From the NCBI RefSeq assembly GCF_026241225.1, contig NZ_JAPFQP010000002.1, positions 372,001-436,000 on the forward strand: a stretch of 64,000 nt of DNA, given 5' to 3'. This DNA is from Lentiprolixibacter aurantiacus. GTDB taxonomy: Bacteria > Bacteroidota > Bacteroidia > Flavobacteriales > Flavobacteriaceae. The notes beneath the pieces were generated by a model. It did not search any database and was not told the origin of the DNA. It saw only the letters and a program-made list of their open reading frames with translations. Positions 37,407 to 44,405 of this stretch are shown here, one piece after another (positions within the stretch are counted from its first letter, which is position 1; each line of letters starts with the position of its first letter). A program made the translations under genes and the position numbers.

Positions 37407-38699
37407 CTATTCTCCGGATAATTCCATTGAGGCAAACTGAACGTCGGTCTTCGAGTAAACTTCCTTGACGATCTCGTACAGGTCAGGAATAACCTTGCTT
37501 GCCAGCCTGGAATGGCTGTTTAAAAGGACACAAATCCCCATATCCTCTTCGGGAAAGATGGCTATTTCATTGCGGTAGTTGTTTACACTGCCACCGTGGT
37601 GCCACATGGTTCTTTCCTGATCTGTTTGATCCCCTTTGAATTTGTGTATTCTCCAGCCAAAGCCGTACCAGGAAGATTTATGCCCGGACCAGCGCTGGTA
37701 GTACTTGGCGCGCCCTTTAATCTGAACAACAGGCTGGAAAGCTTCCTCAATGGCCTGCTTATCCATGACCTCGGGGTTATGGCCGAGTACAAACCGCATC
37801 CATCTACCCATGTCCATGGCATTGGCACTAATTCCCCCTGCCGCGATAGCGTTGAAATAGTGATCATTCAATTTCCTAGGCCTCCAGCTCCTTCGCCATC
37901 TGGTATGGGGCAAGGCAACGTTTTCATTCTTCACCAGGGATTCATAGTCCATACTTGTGGAACACATTTCCAGCGGATTGAAAAACCTTTGCTGCAATGA
38001 ATTACGGATATCCTGTCCGGTAGCTCTTTGCACAATCAGGCCTGAGAGGGCAAACAAAGCGTTCTGATAGCTATAGAGCGACCCGGGGGCACTTATGGGA
38101 GCAACTTCTTTAAATCTTTTGGCTATTTCTGGGAGCGACAGTCCGGCTTCTACCAGGTTGGTATAGCTGTGATAAGGGGTCCCGGCGGTATGTGAAAGGA
38201 TATTGGCTAAAGTAATCTGCTCAGCATGCTGAGGATCTCCGAGCTGAAACTCAGGGATATACTCCCTTACTTTATCCTGATAGTCTAATTCTCCATCATT
38301 TTTTAAATCGGCCGCAAGCAGTCCTGCAAAACCTTTTGAAAGGGATCCCAGCCTGAAAACAGTATGGCCGTCAACAACTTCATCAGTACGGATATTCCTT
38401 TTCCCAAATCCTTCTGAAATGACGATGGAGTCTCCTTTGACTATACTTACCCCGGCCCCCACTATGGTGCCCGAGGAAATGGCTTTTTTGAAGTAAGCAT
38501 CCAGGGCGTGCTGAAGCTCTTGTTGTTTCTGTCGGTAAAGTGCGACCTCGATAGGGTCGGCGGGTTCATTCTCCCCCTGTTTTAAGGCACTATCCCGGGC
38601 AGGTGCATTGGTTTCCGGCCTGGTGAAACTGCTATTCGTGAGGCCTACAATGGCGATCAGGAATACAAAGGCCAGTATGAGTATCTTAAAACGCTTCAC
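37407..38699 (-). CDS. Class C beta-lactamase-like serine hydrolase
   Basis: Penicillin-recognising serine hydrolase (beta-lactamase/esterase family). The nucleophile motif SxxK is at residues 119-122 (SLSK), followed by the Y-x-N-like YQN (YSYQNALF) and the third motif HGG (WHHGGSVNN). An N-terminal signal or anchor (MKRFKILILAFVFLIAIVGL) indicates periplasmic action. At 430 aa it could be an esterase, peptidase or PBP4-like D-amino-acid enzyme. HGG in place of KTG is common in such esterase-type members, so true beta-lactamase activity is not implied. Confidence 0.88.
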   Translation of the reverse strand: MKRFKILILAFVFLIAIVGLTNSSFTRPETNAPARDSALKQGENEPADPIEVALYRQKQQELQHALDAYFKKAISSGTIVGAGVSIVKGDSIVISEGFGKRNIRTDEVVDGHTVFRLGSLSKGFAGLLAADLKNDGELDYQDKVREYIPEFQLGDPQHAEQITLANILSHTAGTPYHSYTNLVEAGLSLPEIAKRFKEVAPISAPGSLYSYQNALFALSGLIVQRATGQDIRNSLQQRFFNPLEMCSTSMDYESLVKNENVALPHTRWRRSWRPRKLNDHYFNAIAAGGISANAMDMGRWMRFVLGHNPEVMDKQAIEEAFQPVVQIKGRAKYYQRWSGHKSSWYGFGWRIHKFKGDQTDQERTMWHHGGSVNNYRNEIAIFPEEDMGICVLLNSHSRLASKVIPDLYEIVKEVYSKTDVQFASMELSGE

Positions 38700-39238
38700 A
38701 GCTTCACTTTTTTTTCAATTTGCGTGAAAATAACAGAATATGAGTAAATAACCCATTTATATCGGGATTATTATGCATTTCATCGGATTTTTAGGCTGAA
38801 ATGCAGGGGTCCTAAGCAGTGTAATGATAGCAAGTCTTATCTCATAATTTAATAAAGTAACGGTGCCAATTTTGAGAAACTAAGGGTAGAACAGAATAGA
38901 TGGTCATCCGTACTAAAACCTTACTACCACGCACAAATTAGCATATTAAATGGACCATGCTGTGTATTTTGCCGGAAATTTATACTTGCATAAAAAAACG
39001 CGGTGTTCGGACATTGATTATGCCTCTTCGTCCTGAAGCATGCGGAATCAAAACGCGCGAAGCTTATCTTAATTCATATAAAAGGTATTGGGAAAATCAT
39101 CTTTCATCTTTTTTCCCTGACTAACATGTATATTGATATTGATACAACTCAGAGACATTAGAAAACAGGACACAGAAGCCGATATTGCGATTTAATTCCT
39201 ATTTGTAGAAAACTACCTCCGATGACTAAAATTTCAGC
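38700..39238. other. AT-rich intergenic region with an inverted TGCATTTC element
   Basis: There is no convincing gene. TGCATTTC (38774-38781) and GAAATGCA (38798-38805) form an exact 8-bp inverted repeat about 75-105 bp before the start of the serine hydrolase. Read on the minus strand this is TGCATTTCAGCCTAAAAA, similar to the 26172 repeats. A GC-richer patch near 39000-39060 did not fold into a tRNA shape. Confidence 0.35.
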
Positions 39239-39266
39239 CTGATAAAAATCATATTAAATTACAAAT
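39239..39266 (+). promoter_or_regulatory. FNR-like palindrome plus TTACAAAT element before the LuxR gene
   Basis: TGATAAAAATCA (within 39239-39252) fits the Crp/Fnr-type TGATnnnnATCA palindrome. TTACAAAT begins exactly 20 bp from the start of the first element, and the same pair with the same spacing occurs at 43819-43846. The regulator is inferred. Confidence 0.45.
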
Positions 39267-39319
39267 AGATTTTCCATATTCGTTCTGCATTCTGTAAAGA
39301 AAATTTACACTTCTCAATC

Positions 39320-40123
39320 ATGGACCAGCCTTTGTTTTCAAAAAACTATGAAGCCTTTTTAATTAAAACGAAGGCTTTTTTTAATGACCTGATTAAAAGC
39401 CATAACAATAATTTAAAGTATATCCGGATTAAAAATTTAATTGATTCAGATCAAGTCACTCCTTATCATTCTACCTTCTTTTATGTTATTAATGCCAATA
39501 CACTGTCTTTTGAATATATCGGGAGTAGTTTAGAATATGGAATAGGTCTCAAAAGCGACGTGATAAGGAAAAATGGATTGCATTTCTTTTGGAAAAGAAT
39601 TCATCCGGAAGATTTGGATGATCTGTTGCTTGTCTGGAAAAAGTTGACAGATTATTTGTTAAATCAGGAGGGGGCAGAAAACGGTGAACACATAACATAT
39701 ACCTGGAATTACAGATTCAAAAACAAGAATGAAACTTATGTCAATATTGTTGAAAATGTAACCCCGGTAAGATGCGATGCTCTTCACGAAACAGTCTGTA
39801 TGTTATCGTACTGTACTGTAATAAATTCTGAAATAAACATGAAGGTGACGGCTACAGCCAACATTATTAATAATAATACCTATGAAAAAATAAGTTTTTC
39901 CAATACTCCAGATAATCAGATATCCAGTAAGATCAGCCGTAGAGAAAAGGATATCATTAACTTACTCGCCTTACACCTCTCAAGTAAAGAAATAGGCGAT
40001 AAACTATGCATTAGTACCAATACAGTAAATACACACAGGAGAAATATTATAAAAAAACTCAATATAGCTTCCACAGGTGAGCTCATTGGCATACTTAGAA
40101 ATAAGGGGTATTGGAGTAACTAA
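39320..40123 (+). CDS. LuxR-family transcriptional regulator with PAS-like sensor domain
   Basis: Protein of 267 aa. The C-terminal LuxR/GerE helix-turn-helix is clear (SRREKDIINLLALHLSSKEI, then CISTNTVNTHRRNIIKKL, about residues 200-258). The N-terminal half contains FYVINANTLSFEYIGSSLEY and IHPEDLDDLL, typical of a PAS fold. There is no receiver domain, so it senses a ligand or redox state rather than phosphorylation. It ends 10 bp before the SPOR-containing barrel gene and is likely co-transcribed with it, and may control it. Confidence 0.88.
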   Translation: MDQPLFSKNYEAFLIKTKAFFNDLIKSHNNNLKYIRIKNLIDSDQVTPYHSTFFYVINANTLSFEYIGSSLEYGIGLKSDVIRKNGLHFFWKRIHPEDLDDLLLVWKKLTDYLLNQEGAENGEHITYTWNYRFKNKNETYVNIVENVTPVRCDALHETVCMLSYCTVINSEINMKVTATANIINNNTYEKISFSNTPDNQISSKISRREKDIINLLALHLSSKEIGDKLCISTNTVNTHRRNIIKKLNIASTGELIGILRNKGYWSN

Positions 40124-40133
40124 ATTTCTCTTA

Positions 40134-43118
40134 ATGGTTTTAAAATATCCTTTTTTAAAGTATTTGCTGATTATTTGCTTTCTGGCACCATTAATTAATT
40201 GGTCTCAAAATATTCGCGGTAAAATAGTCAACAGCGACGATTATCCTTTGGAGTTTGCCTATGTATCTATTGTTACTCCGGAGGATTCCGTATTAATAGA
40301 TGCAACCAGTACCAATAAGCGAGGAGAATTTGAATTGACCCTTCTAAACAAAATTTCAAGTGAACATGAATCACAGGGTTTTGAATTGGAGAATCTCAAT
40401 AAAGAAGCACATGAATATAAAATTATTGCAGGAACGTTTGACAATCCTGAAGAGGCCAGAAAAATGGTAAATGAGCTCAGCAAAATAGGCTTTACAGCGA
40501 AGGTTGCAGGGATGAATCAATCCGGATTGACACGGGTTTATATTGATAGTATTAATAACAGCCTGGAGGCAAATAATAATCTGGAAAGGATAAAAACCGT
40601 GGCTCCGGATGCCCGGCTGTCAATCGAAGAAAAGCCATCAAAATCTGGTCAGAATCTGTCTGAAACCGGGTATATTTTTCAAGTTCATTTAGTGGGTTAC
40701 AAAAAGTATCAGAAGCTCATATACTATAAAGGCAAAACAATAAATATGGGCAGTATAGCGCTTGAAAATTGGAATGCCTTAGATGAGGTTACTGTAACTA
40801 TAGTAGTTCCAATTTCAATTAAAAAGGATACCATCTCCTATAACACTGAAGCTTTCAATGTTAAAATTGAAGATTCAGTAGAAGATCTGCTAAAAAAATT
40901 ACCCGGTATTGAAGTAGACGCTTCGGGATTGATCAGAGCCCAGGGAGAAGTGGTAAGCAAAATTTTCATCGATGGTAAAGAATTTTTCCATGGAGATCCG
41001 GCCTTGATAACCAAAAACCTGCCTGCTTACAGTATTAAACGGGTTGAAGTTATTGACCAAAAAAGTGAAAAAGCCAGAATTTCAGGTATAAGCGATTCCA
41101 AGGGAAAAAAAGTAGTTAATCTGAAATTAAAAGAGGAGAATAAGGTAAATGATTTTGGTAAACTTCATGTCGGTTATGGTACTGACAATCGTTATTTAAC
41201 TAGCTTAAATTACAACAGGTTTTCATCAAAAATGCAAGCTTCTGTAATAGGAAAATACAATAACGTAAACAGCTCTGGTTCAGATATTTCAGATCTGATA
41301 AATTTTAATTCCAATGGAAATATGAGTTCGGTAAACAGGCCTGGTTTTTTAACTACCGGAATTGGTGGCTTTAACTTAGGTTATGAATTAAAAGAAGGGC
41401 AGAATATGAATGCCGATTATTTTTACAACTATACCCTGGCAACATCCGGAGACATAATTACGAACAAGACGGAGCTTGTTGGTAACGATGAAATAAACTC
41501 GATAAGAAAAAGTAGCAATGAAAATATTTCTCAGAACCACAACCTGAATTTTATTTATACTGATAGGACTAACGATTTGAGTTCAACATCCTTTAATGGC
41601 AGTTTTTATAGTGACAACAATCAAAGAGACGGTAACAGCTCATTCGAGAGGTACAACGGACAAAATGAACTTGATCTGCAAAGTGAAACCAACACCAGCA
41701 GCCAGCGTACAAATAATTCAATGAATTTATCGGTTCAGTATACAAGAAGGCTTACTGAAAGAAGTAAAAGAAATTTTTCTGTCTCAAGTAACCTAGATGT
41801 TTATAGGAGTACTGATATCAGTTTGCTTAATCAGGTTAACAGCTTTAATATTTCCAATCCGGAGGTTGCTTTTAAAACTTTGGAAAGCACGGACAGGGAT
41901 GAGTCACGAACTAATTTAAATTTTGGAGTTAACCTGGATTACGTGGAACCCCTGGGTAAAAATAATTATTTAGTTTTTCAAAGTAATATGCTCTTTGCTG
42001 CTATTGATGAAAATGTCAATCAGACGAAATATGAAAATGACAACCTGCTGGAACCGCTGATTTTTGAACAGTATTATACCGTAAACAGTACCGAGGGAGG
42101 GCTACTCTATAAATTTGACAACGACAGAACAATGCTCTCTTATGGAGTTTCAATCCTTAATCAAAATCTAAAATTTGGTTTGTTAAAAGAAGAGGAGTAT
42201 AGTAAACGGTATACCAATTTAAACCCGCAAGTCACTTTTATTTACAGGCCAAAAGCAGGGGAAAGCTGGAGTTTAAATTTAAAAAAATCAGTAAGGCTGC
42301 CCCGGATAGATCAACTGAGCCCAGTTATCAATAATTTCAATACGATTTATATTCAGACGGGAAATCCCCTGTTAACCCCGGAAAGAATTGTATCCGTATC
42401 CGGAATTCACAATAGTTATAACTTCAAAAATGGGTTCAATTTTTTTTCAACCGTAAATTACACCCGCATATCCAATAGCATTGTCAATTCGGAGTTTTTA
42501 GACCAATTAGGTATTCTTACATCAAGCTATGAAAATTTTGGTGCTAAAAACAACTTCAATATTGGTGTTAGAATAGGCAAAAGAATAGAATCACTGGGTT
42601 TGAGGTATAGTATTTCTTTAGATAGCCTGTATAGTGATTACCTGTCAATCATTAATACTGAACCCAATGAAACCCAATCTAAAATTGGCTCTTTAGGGTT
42701 TTCACTTGAAAACAACGATAAAGACAAAATTGATATATCATTAGGAGCTAAGTGGAATAAAAATTACACCACATTTTCCAAGGATAGTAACACAACGGAT
42801 CGTGACTTTTTTCAACAGTCTTATTTCACGAAAGTCGATTGGGCTATTGCCGACAGATTAAATTTAAGTTCACAATTCAAATATGACATCTTTACGGATA
42901 GCTTTTTCGGAACGGACCAATCCGTTCCTATCTGGAATGCCACTGCTTCCTGTTCTCCCCTAAAATCCAAGAAACTAACCCTGCTCTTTACCGCTCTTGA
43001 TATATTGAACAGAAATGTTGGGATTGTTAGGTCTAGTACTGTCAATTATTTTGAAGAAATACAACAGGAGGTGTTGGGGAATTACTATTTGGTAAGTTTA
43101 ACCTATAAGTTCAATTAA
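40134..43118 (+). CDS. TonB-receptor-like outer-membrane barrel with a SPOR-like domain inserted in its carboxypeptidase-regulatory-like domain
   Basis: Outer-membrane protein of 994 aa. The ATG at 40134 is preferred over 40077, which lies inside the LuxR gene; it gives a signal peptide ending LINWSQ. Order: first half of a carboxypeptidase-regulatory-like domain (GKIVNSDDYPLEFAYVSI), then an insertion of about 105 residues with SPOR-like YKIIAGTFDNPEEARKMV (about residues 95-165), then the rest of the domain (FQVHLVGYKKYQ). A plug-like region (VEDLLKKLPGIEVDASG) and a long beta-barrel (OMP_b-brl_3 type) follow. The paralogue at 44405 lacks the insertion. SPOR domains bind denuded glycan strands, so contact with peptidoglycan is possible. 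Confidence 0.88.
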   Translation: MVLKYPFLKYLLIICFLAPLINWSQNIRGKIVNSDDYPLEFAYVSIVTPEDSVLIDATSTNKRGEFELTLLNKISSEHESQGFELENLNKEAHEYKIIAGTFDNPEEARKMVNELSKIGFTAKVAGMNQSGLTRVYIDSINNSLEANNNLERIKTVAPDARLSIEEKPSKSGQNLSETGYIFQVHLVGYKKYQKLIYYKGKTINMGSIALENWNALDEVTVTIVVPISIKKDTISYNTEAFNVKIEDSVEDLLKKLPGIEVDASGLIRAQGEVVSKIFIDGKEFFHGDPALITKNLPAYSIKRVEVIDQKSEKARISGISDSKGKKVVNLKLKEENKVNDFGKLHVGYGTDNRYLTSLNYNRFSSKMQASVIGKYNNVNSSGSDISDLINFNSNGNMSSVNRPGFLTTGIGGFNLGYELKEGQNMNADYFYNYTLATSGDIITNKTELVGNDEINSIRKSSNENISQNHNLNFIYTDRTNDLSSTSFNGSFYSDNNQRDGNSSFERYNGQNELDLQSETNTSSQRTNNSMNLSVQYTRRLTERSKRNFSVSSNLDVYRSTDISLLNQVNSFNISNPEVAFKTLESTDRDESRTNLNFGVNLDYVEPLGKNNYLVFQSNMLFAAIDENVNQTKYENDNLLEPLIFEQYYTVNSTEGGLLYKFDNDRTMLSYGVSILNQNLKFGLLKEEEYSKRYTNLNPQVTFIYRPKAGESWSLNLKKSVRLPRIDQLSPVINNFNTIYIQTGNPLLTPERIVSVSGIHNSYNFKNGFNFFSTVNYTRISNSIVNSEFLDQLGILTSSYENFGAKNNFNIGVRIGKRIESLGLRYSISLDSLYSDYLSIINTEPNETQSKIGSLGFSLENNDKDKIDISLGAKWNKNYTTFSKDSNTTDRDFFQQSYFTKVDWAIADRLNLSSQFKYDIFTDSFFGTDQSVPIWNATASCSPLKSKKLTLLFTALDILNRNVGIVRSSTVNYFEEIQQEVLGNYYLVSLTYKFN

Positions 43119-43160
43119 TAGATTATATCTACTAACTTTTGATTAACATAATTGATTAAA

Positions 43161-43194
43161 AATAAAGGCCCACCTAATTAGGTGGGCCTTTATT
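43161..43194. terminator. Bidirectional intrinsic terminator
   Basis: A perfect 34-bp palindrome with a GC-rich core (GGCCCACCT / AGGTGGGCC) flanked by A and T runs. It lies 42 bp after the barrel gene stop and 22 bp after the end of the convergent small secreted-protein gene. Confidence 0.85.
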
Positions 43195-43216
43195 TATTTT
43201 TAGCCAACGGAAACTG

Positions 43217-43567
43217 TTAGTTGTTGATAAATTTCGCAATCAACTGTCCACCTGGTGTAAAAGTAACTTCAAATGGACCAAGAAAAGTTTTATATGCGGT
43301 ATCCGGGATACTACAATGCCCCTCGGGAAGGGAGAAAACTAAAGTTGCTACATGAGGTACACCATCCTTATATTGAATTGTAGTTTTATCAGTAAACACT
43401 TCAAGACCATCACAAGCAGTGAAAACCCAGATTTGGCCTTTAACTACTTCGACAATGGTTCCATTACCAGGGTCATCTAAAGGCTGGGTGGAAGTAAAGG
43501 AACTGAGTGTCCAGGAAAGAATAGCTAACATGGCTATTCCACTAATTATTTTAATGAAACTTTTCAT
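43217..43567 (-). CDS. Small secreted protein, unknown function
   Basis: Protein of 116 aa with a signal peptide (MKSFIKIISGIAMLAILSWTLSSF). The mature part is about 90 residues, mostly beta-strand-like (GTIVEVVKGQIWVFTACDG, VTFTPGGQLIAKFINN at the end), with two cysteines that could form a disulfide. It is not recognised as a known family. Its position between two barrel genes and its fold-size resemblance to the 43892 product suggest a role linked to the barrels, but that is inference. Confidence 0.65.
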   Translation of the reverse strand: MKSFIKIISGIAMLAILSWTLSSFTSTQPLDDPGNGTIVEVVKGQIWVFTACDGLEVFTDKTTIQYKDGVPHVATLVFSLPEGHCSIPDTAYKTFLGPFEVTFTPGGQLIAKFINN

Positions 43568-43667
43568 AATAAATGGTTTTATTGTTATCAGTATGTTAAT
43601 TTAACCATTGAAAAATGCTCAAACAATACTTAAAATGAGCAATTTTCTCAATATCAGTGCTTAAATA
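43568..43667. other. Spacer with an imperfect inverted repeat
   Basis: TTGAAAAATGCTCA (43608-43621) and TGAGCAATTTTCTCAA (43636-43651) form an imperfect stem upstream of the minus-strand small secreted-protein gene. It could be regulatory or a terminator remnant. Confidence 0.3.
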
Positions 43668-43727
43668 TCAGGCCAACCAACCTTCCCGGCCCAGGATTTG
43701 GTATTGGCCGGCTTCCACAATGCACTC
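43668..43727 (-). pseudogene. Vestige of the comM 3' end
   Basis: Read on the minus strand from 43724, the 18 codons before the TGA at 43668-43670 give CIVEAGQYQILGREGWLA. The intact ComM C-terminus is HIAEAIQYRSLDREGWLA: 12 of 18 residues match, in frame and with the stop at the same place. The first 50 bp are about 76% identical to 47231-47280. Similarity fades further up. The orientation is the same as in the intact gene, giving imperfect direct repeats that flank 43.73-47.23 kb. Confidence 0.65.
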
Positions 43728-43818
43728 TCATTAATAGCATTGAAATTGTCCCGTTGGCAATTCTACTGAACAACTTTAATATACGGTGAACTCCCCTCGA
43801 TGATCATAGTTAATCTAC
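43728..43818. other. Spacer without identifiable gene
   Basis: About 90 bp between the comM vestige and the FNR-like element. Faint further resemblance to comM may continue to about 43750, but it is too weak to count. Confidence 0.3.
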
Positions 43819-43846
43819 CTGATCAAAATCATTGCGCTTTACAAAT
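43819..43846 (+). promoter_or_regulatory. FNR-like palindrome plus TTACAAAT element before the 43892 gene
   Basis: TGATCAAAATCA (43820-43831) fits TGATnnnnATCA, and TTACAAAT starts at 43839, again 20 bp from the start of the first element. GATTTTC follows in both copies. A near-match -7 element TAAATTTC is at 43865-43872, which would place the palindrome around -50. Confidence 0.45.
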
Positions 43847-43891
43847 CGGATTTTCACCTTCGCATAAATTTCTAACTAAATATTATCTATT

Positions 43892-44290
43892 ATGAAAACA
43901 TTAAAAATATTATTGGCAGGTTTTGTTGTTTCCTGCTTCTGTTTAACAACAAATGTGTACTCCCAGGAAAAATGGGGAAATTCCGGGAAATGGGAAGAAA
44001 CTCATAGATTCATATGTCCTTGTTCTGGTGAGTATTTAGAAGGAACTCTTGTTTTTCAAATGAATGCCAAAGGGAAAGTTGGGCTTGTGACGATAAAAGG
44101 CCATCTCATTGGTGTTGATGAGTACGGAACCCCTTCTGGGGACAGATATATTTTTAATAGAGTTGATCATTGGAATGCTGAAACAGCACAGGAGAGTATA
44201 AGAGTTCGCACTGTTAGAAAGAAAGATGGCTTAGTCACAAATTTCACGATCTTTTACCAGGATGGAGAAGTTTCGTCTAGATGCTTCTAG
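43892..44290 (+). CDS. Small secreted protein with Cys-rich motif, unknown function
   Basis: Protein of 132 aa with signal peptide MKTLKILLAGFVVSCFCLTT...YSQ. The mature part (about 107 aa) has an ICPCSGEYLEGTLVFQMN segment and a Cys in the last three residues (RCF), so a disulfide is plausible. Beta strands dominate. No family is recognised. It is followed by a strong hairpin and then the second barrel gene, and shares an upstream control element with the LuxR gene. Confidence 0.65.
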   Translation: MKTLKILLAGFVVSCFCLTTNVYSQEKWGNSGKWEETHRFICPCSGEYLEGTLVFQMNAKGKVGLVTIKGHLIGVDEYGTPSGDRYIFNRVDHWNAETAQESIRVRTVRKKDGLVTNFTIFYQDGEVSSRCF

Positions 44291-44352
44291 AGAAAGTATT
44301 GATATGAACAAATCAGATCATTTCGATTTGTTTTTTAGAAATGTTTAGAATT

Positions 44353-44405
44353 TTAAATCGCTTTTATTTTTTCAAATATCACGTTAAAAAATAAAAGCGA
44401 TTTAA
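44353..44405. terminator. Perfect 20-bp inverted repeat reaching the second barrel gene's ATG
   Basis: The arms 44353-44372 and 44386-44405 are exact reverse complements around 13 nt. The core is TCGC/GCGA with A and T runs. It starts 62 bp after the small secreted-protein stop and ends on the A of the annotated ATG at 44405. It could be a terminator, or an attenuator controlling the barrel gene. Confidence 0.65.

Noticed and set aside
37407-38699. Calling the class C-like hydrolase a beta-lactam resistance gene
   Set aside because: HGG replaces the KTG motif and the family includes many esterases and peptidases, so resistance is not supported.
38995-39065. GC-richer patch considered as a tRNA or small RNA
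   Set aside because: No cloverleaf, T-loop GTTCRANNC or stable hairpin could be drawn by eye.
40077-40133. Earlier ATG for the SPOR barrel gene
   Set aside because: It lies inside the LuxR coding sequence and adds a non-signal leader. The ATG at 40134 gives a normal signal peptide.
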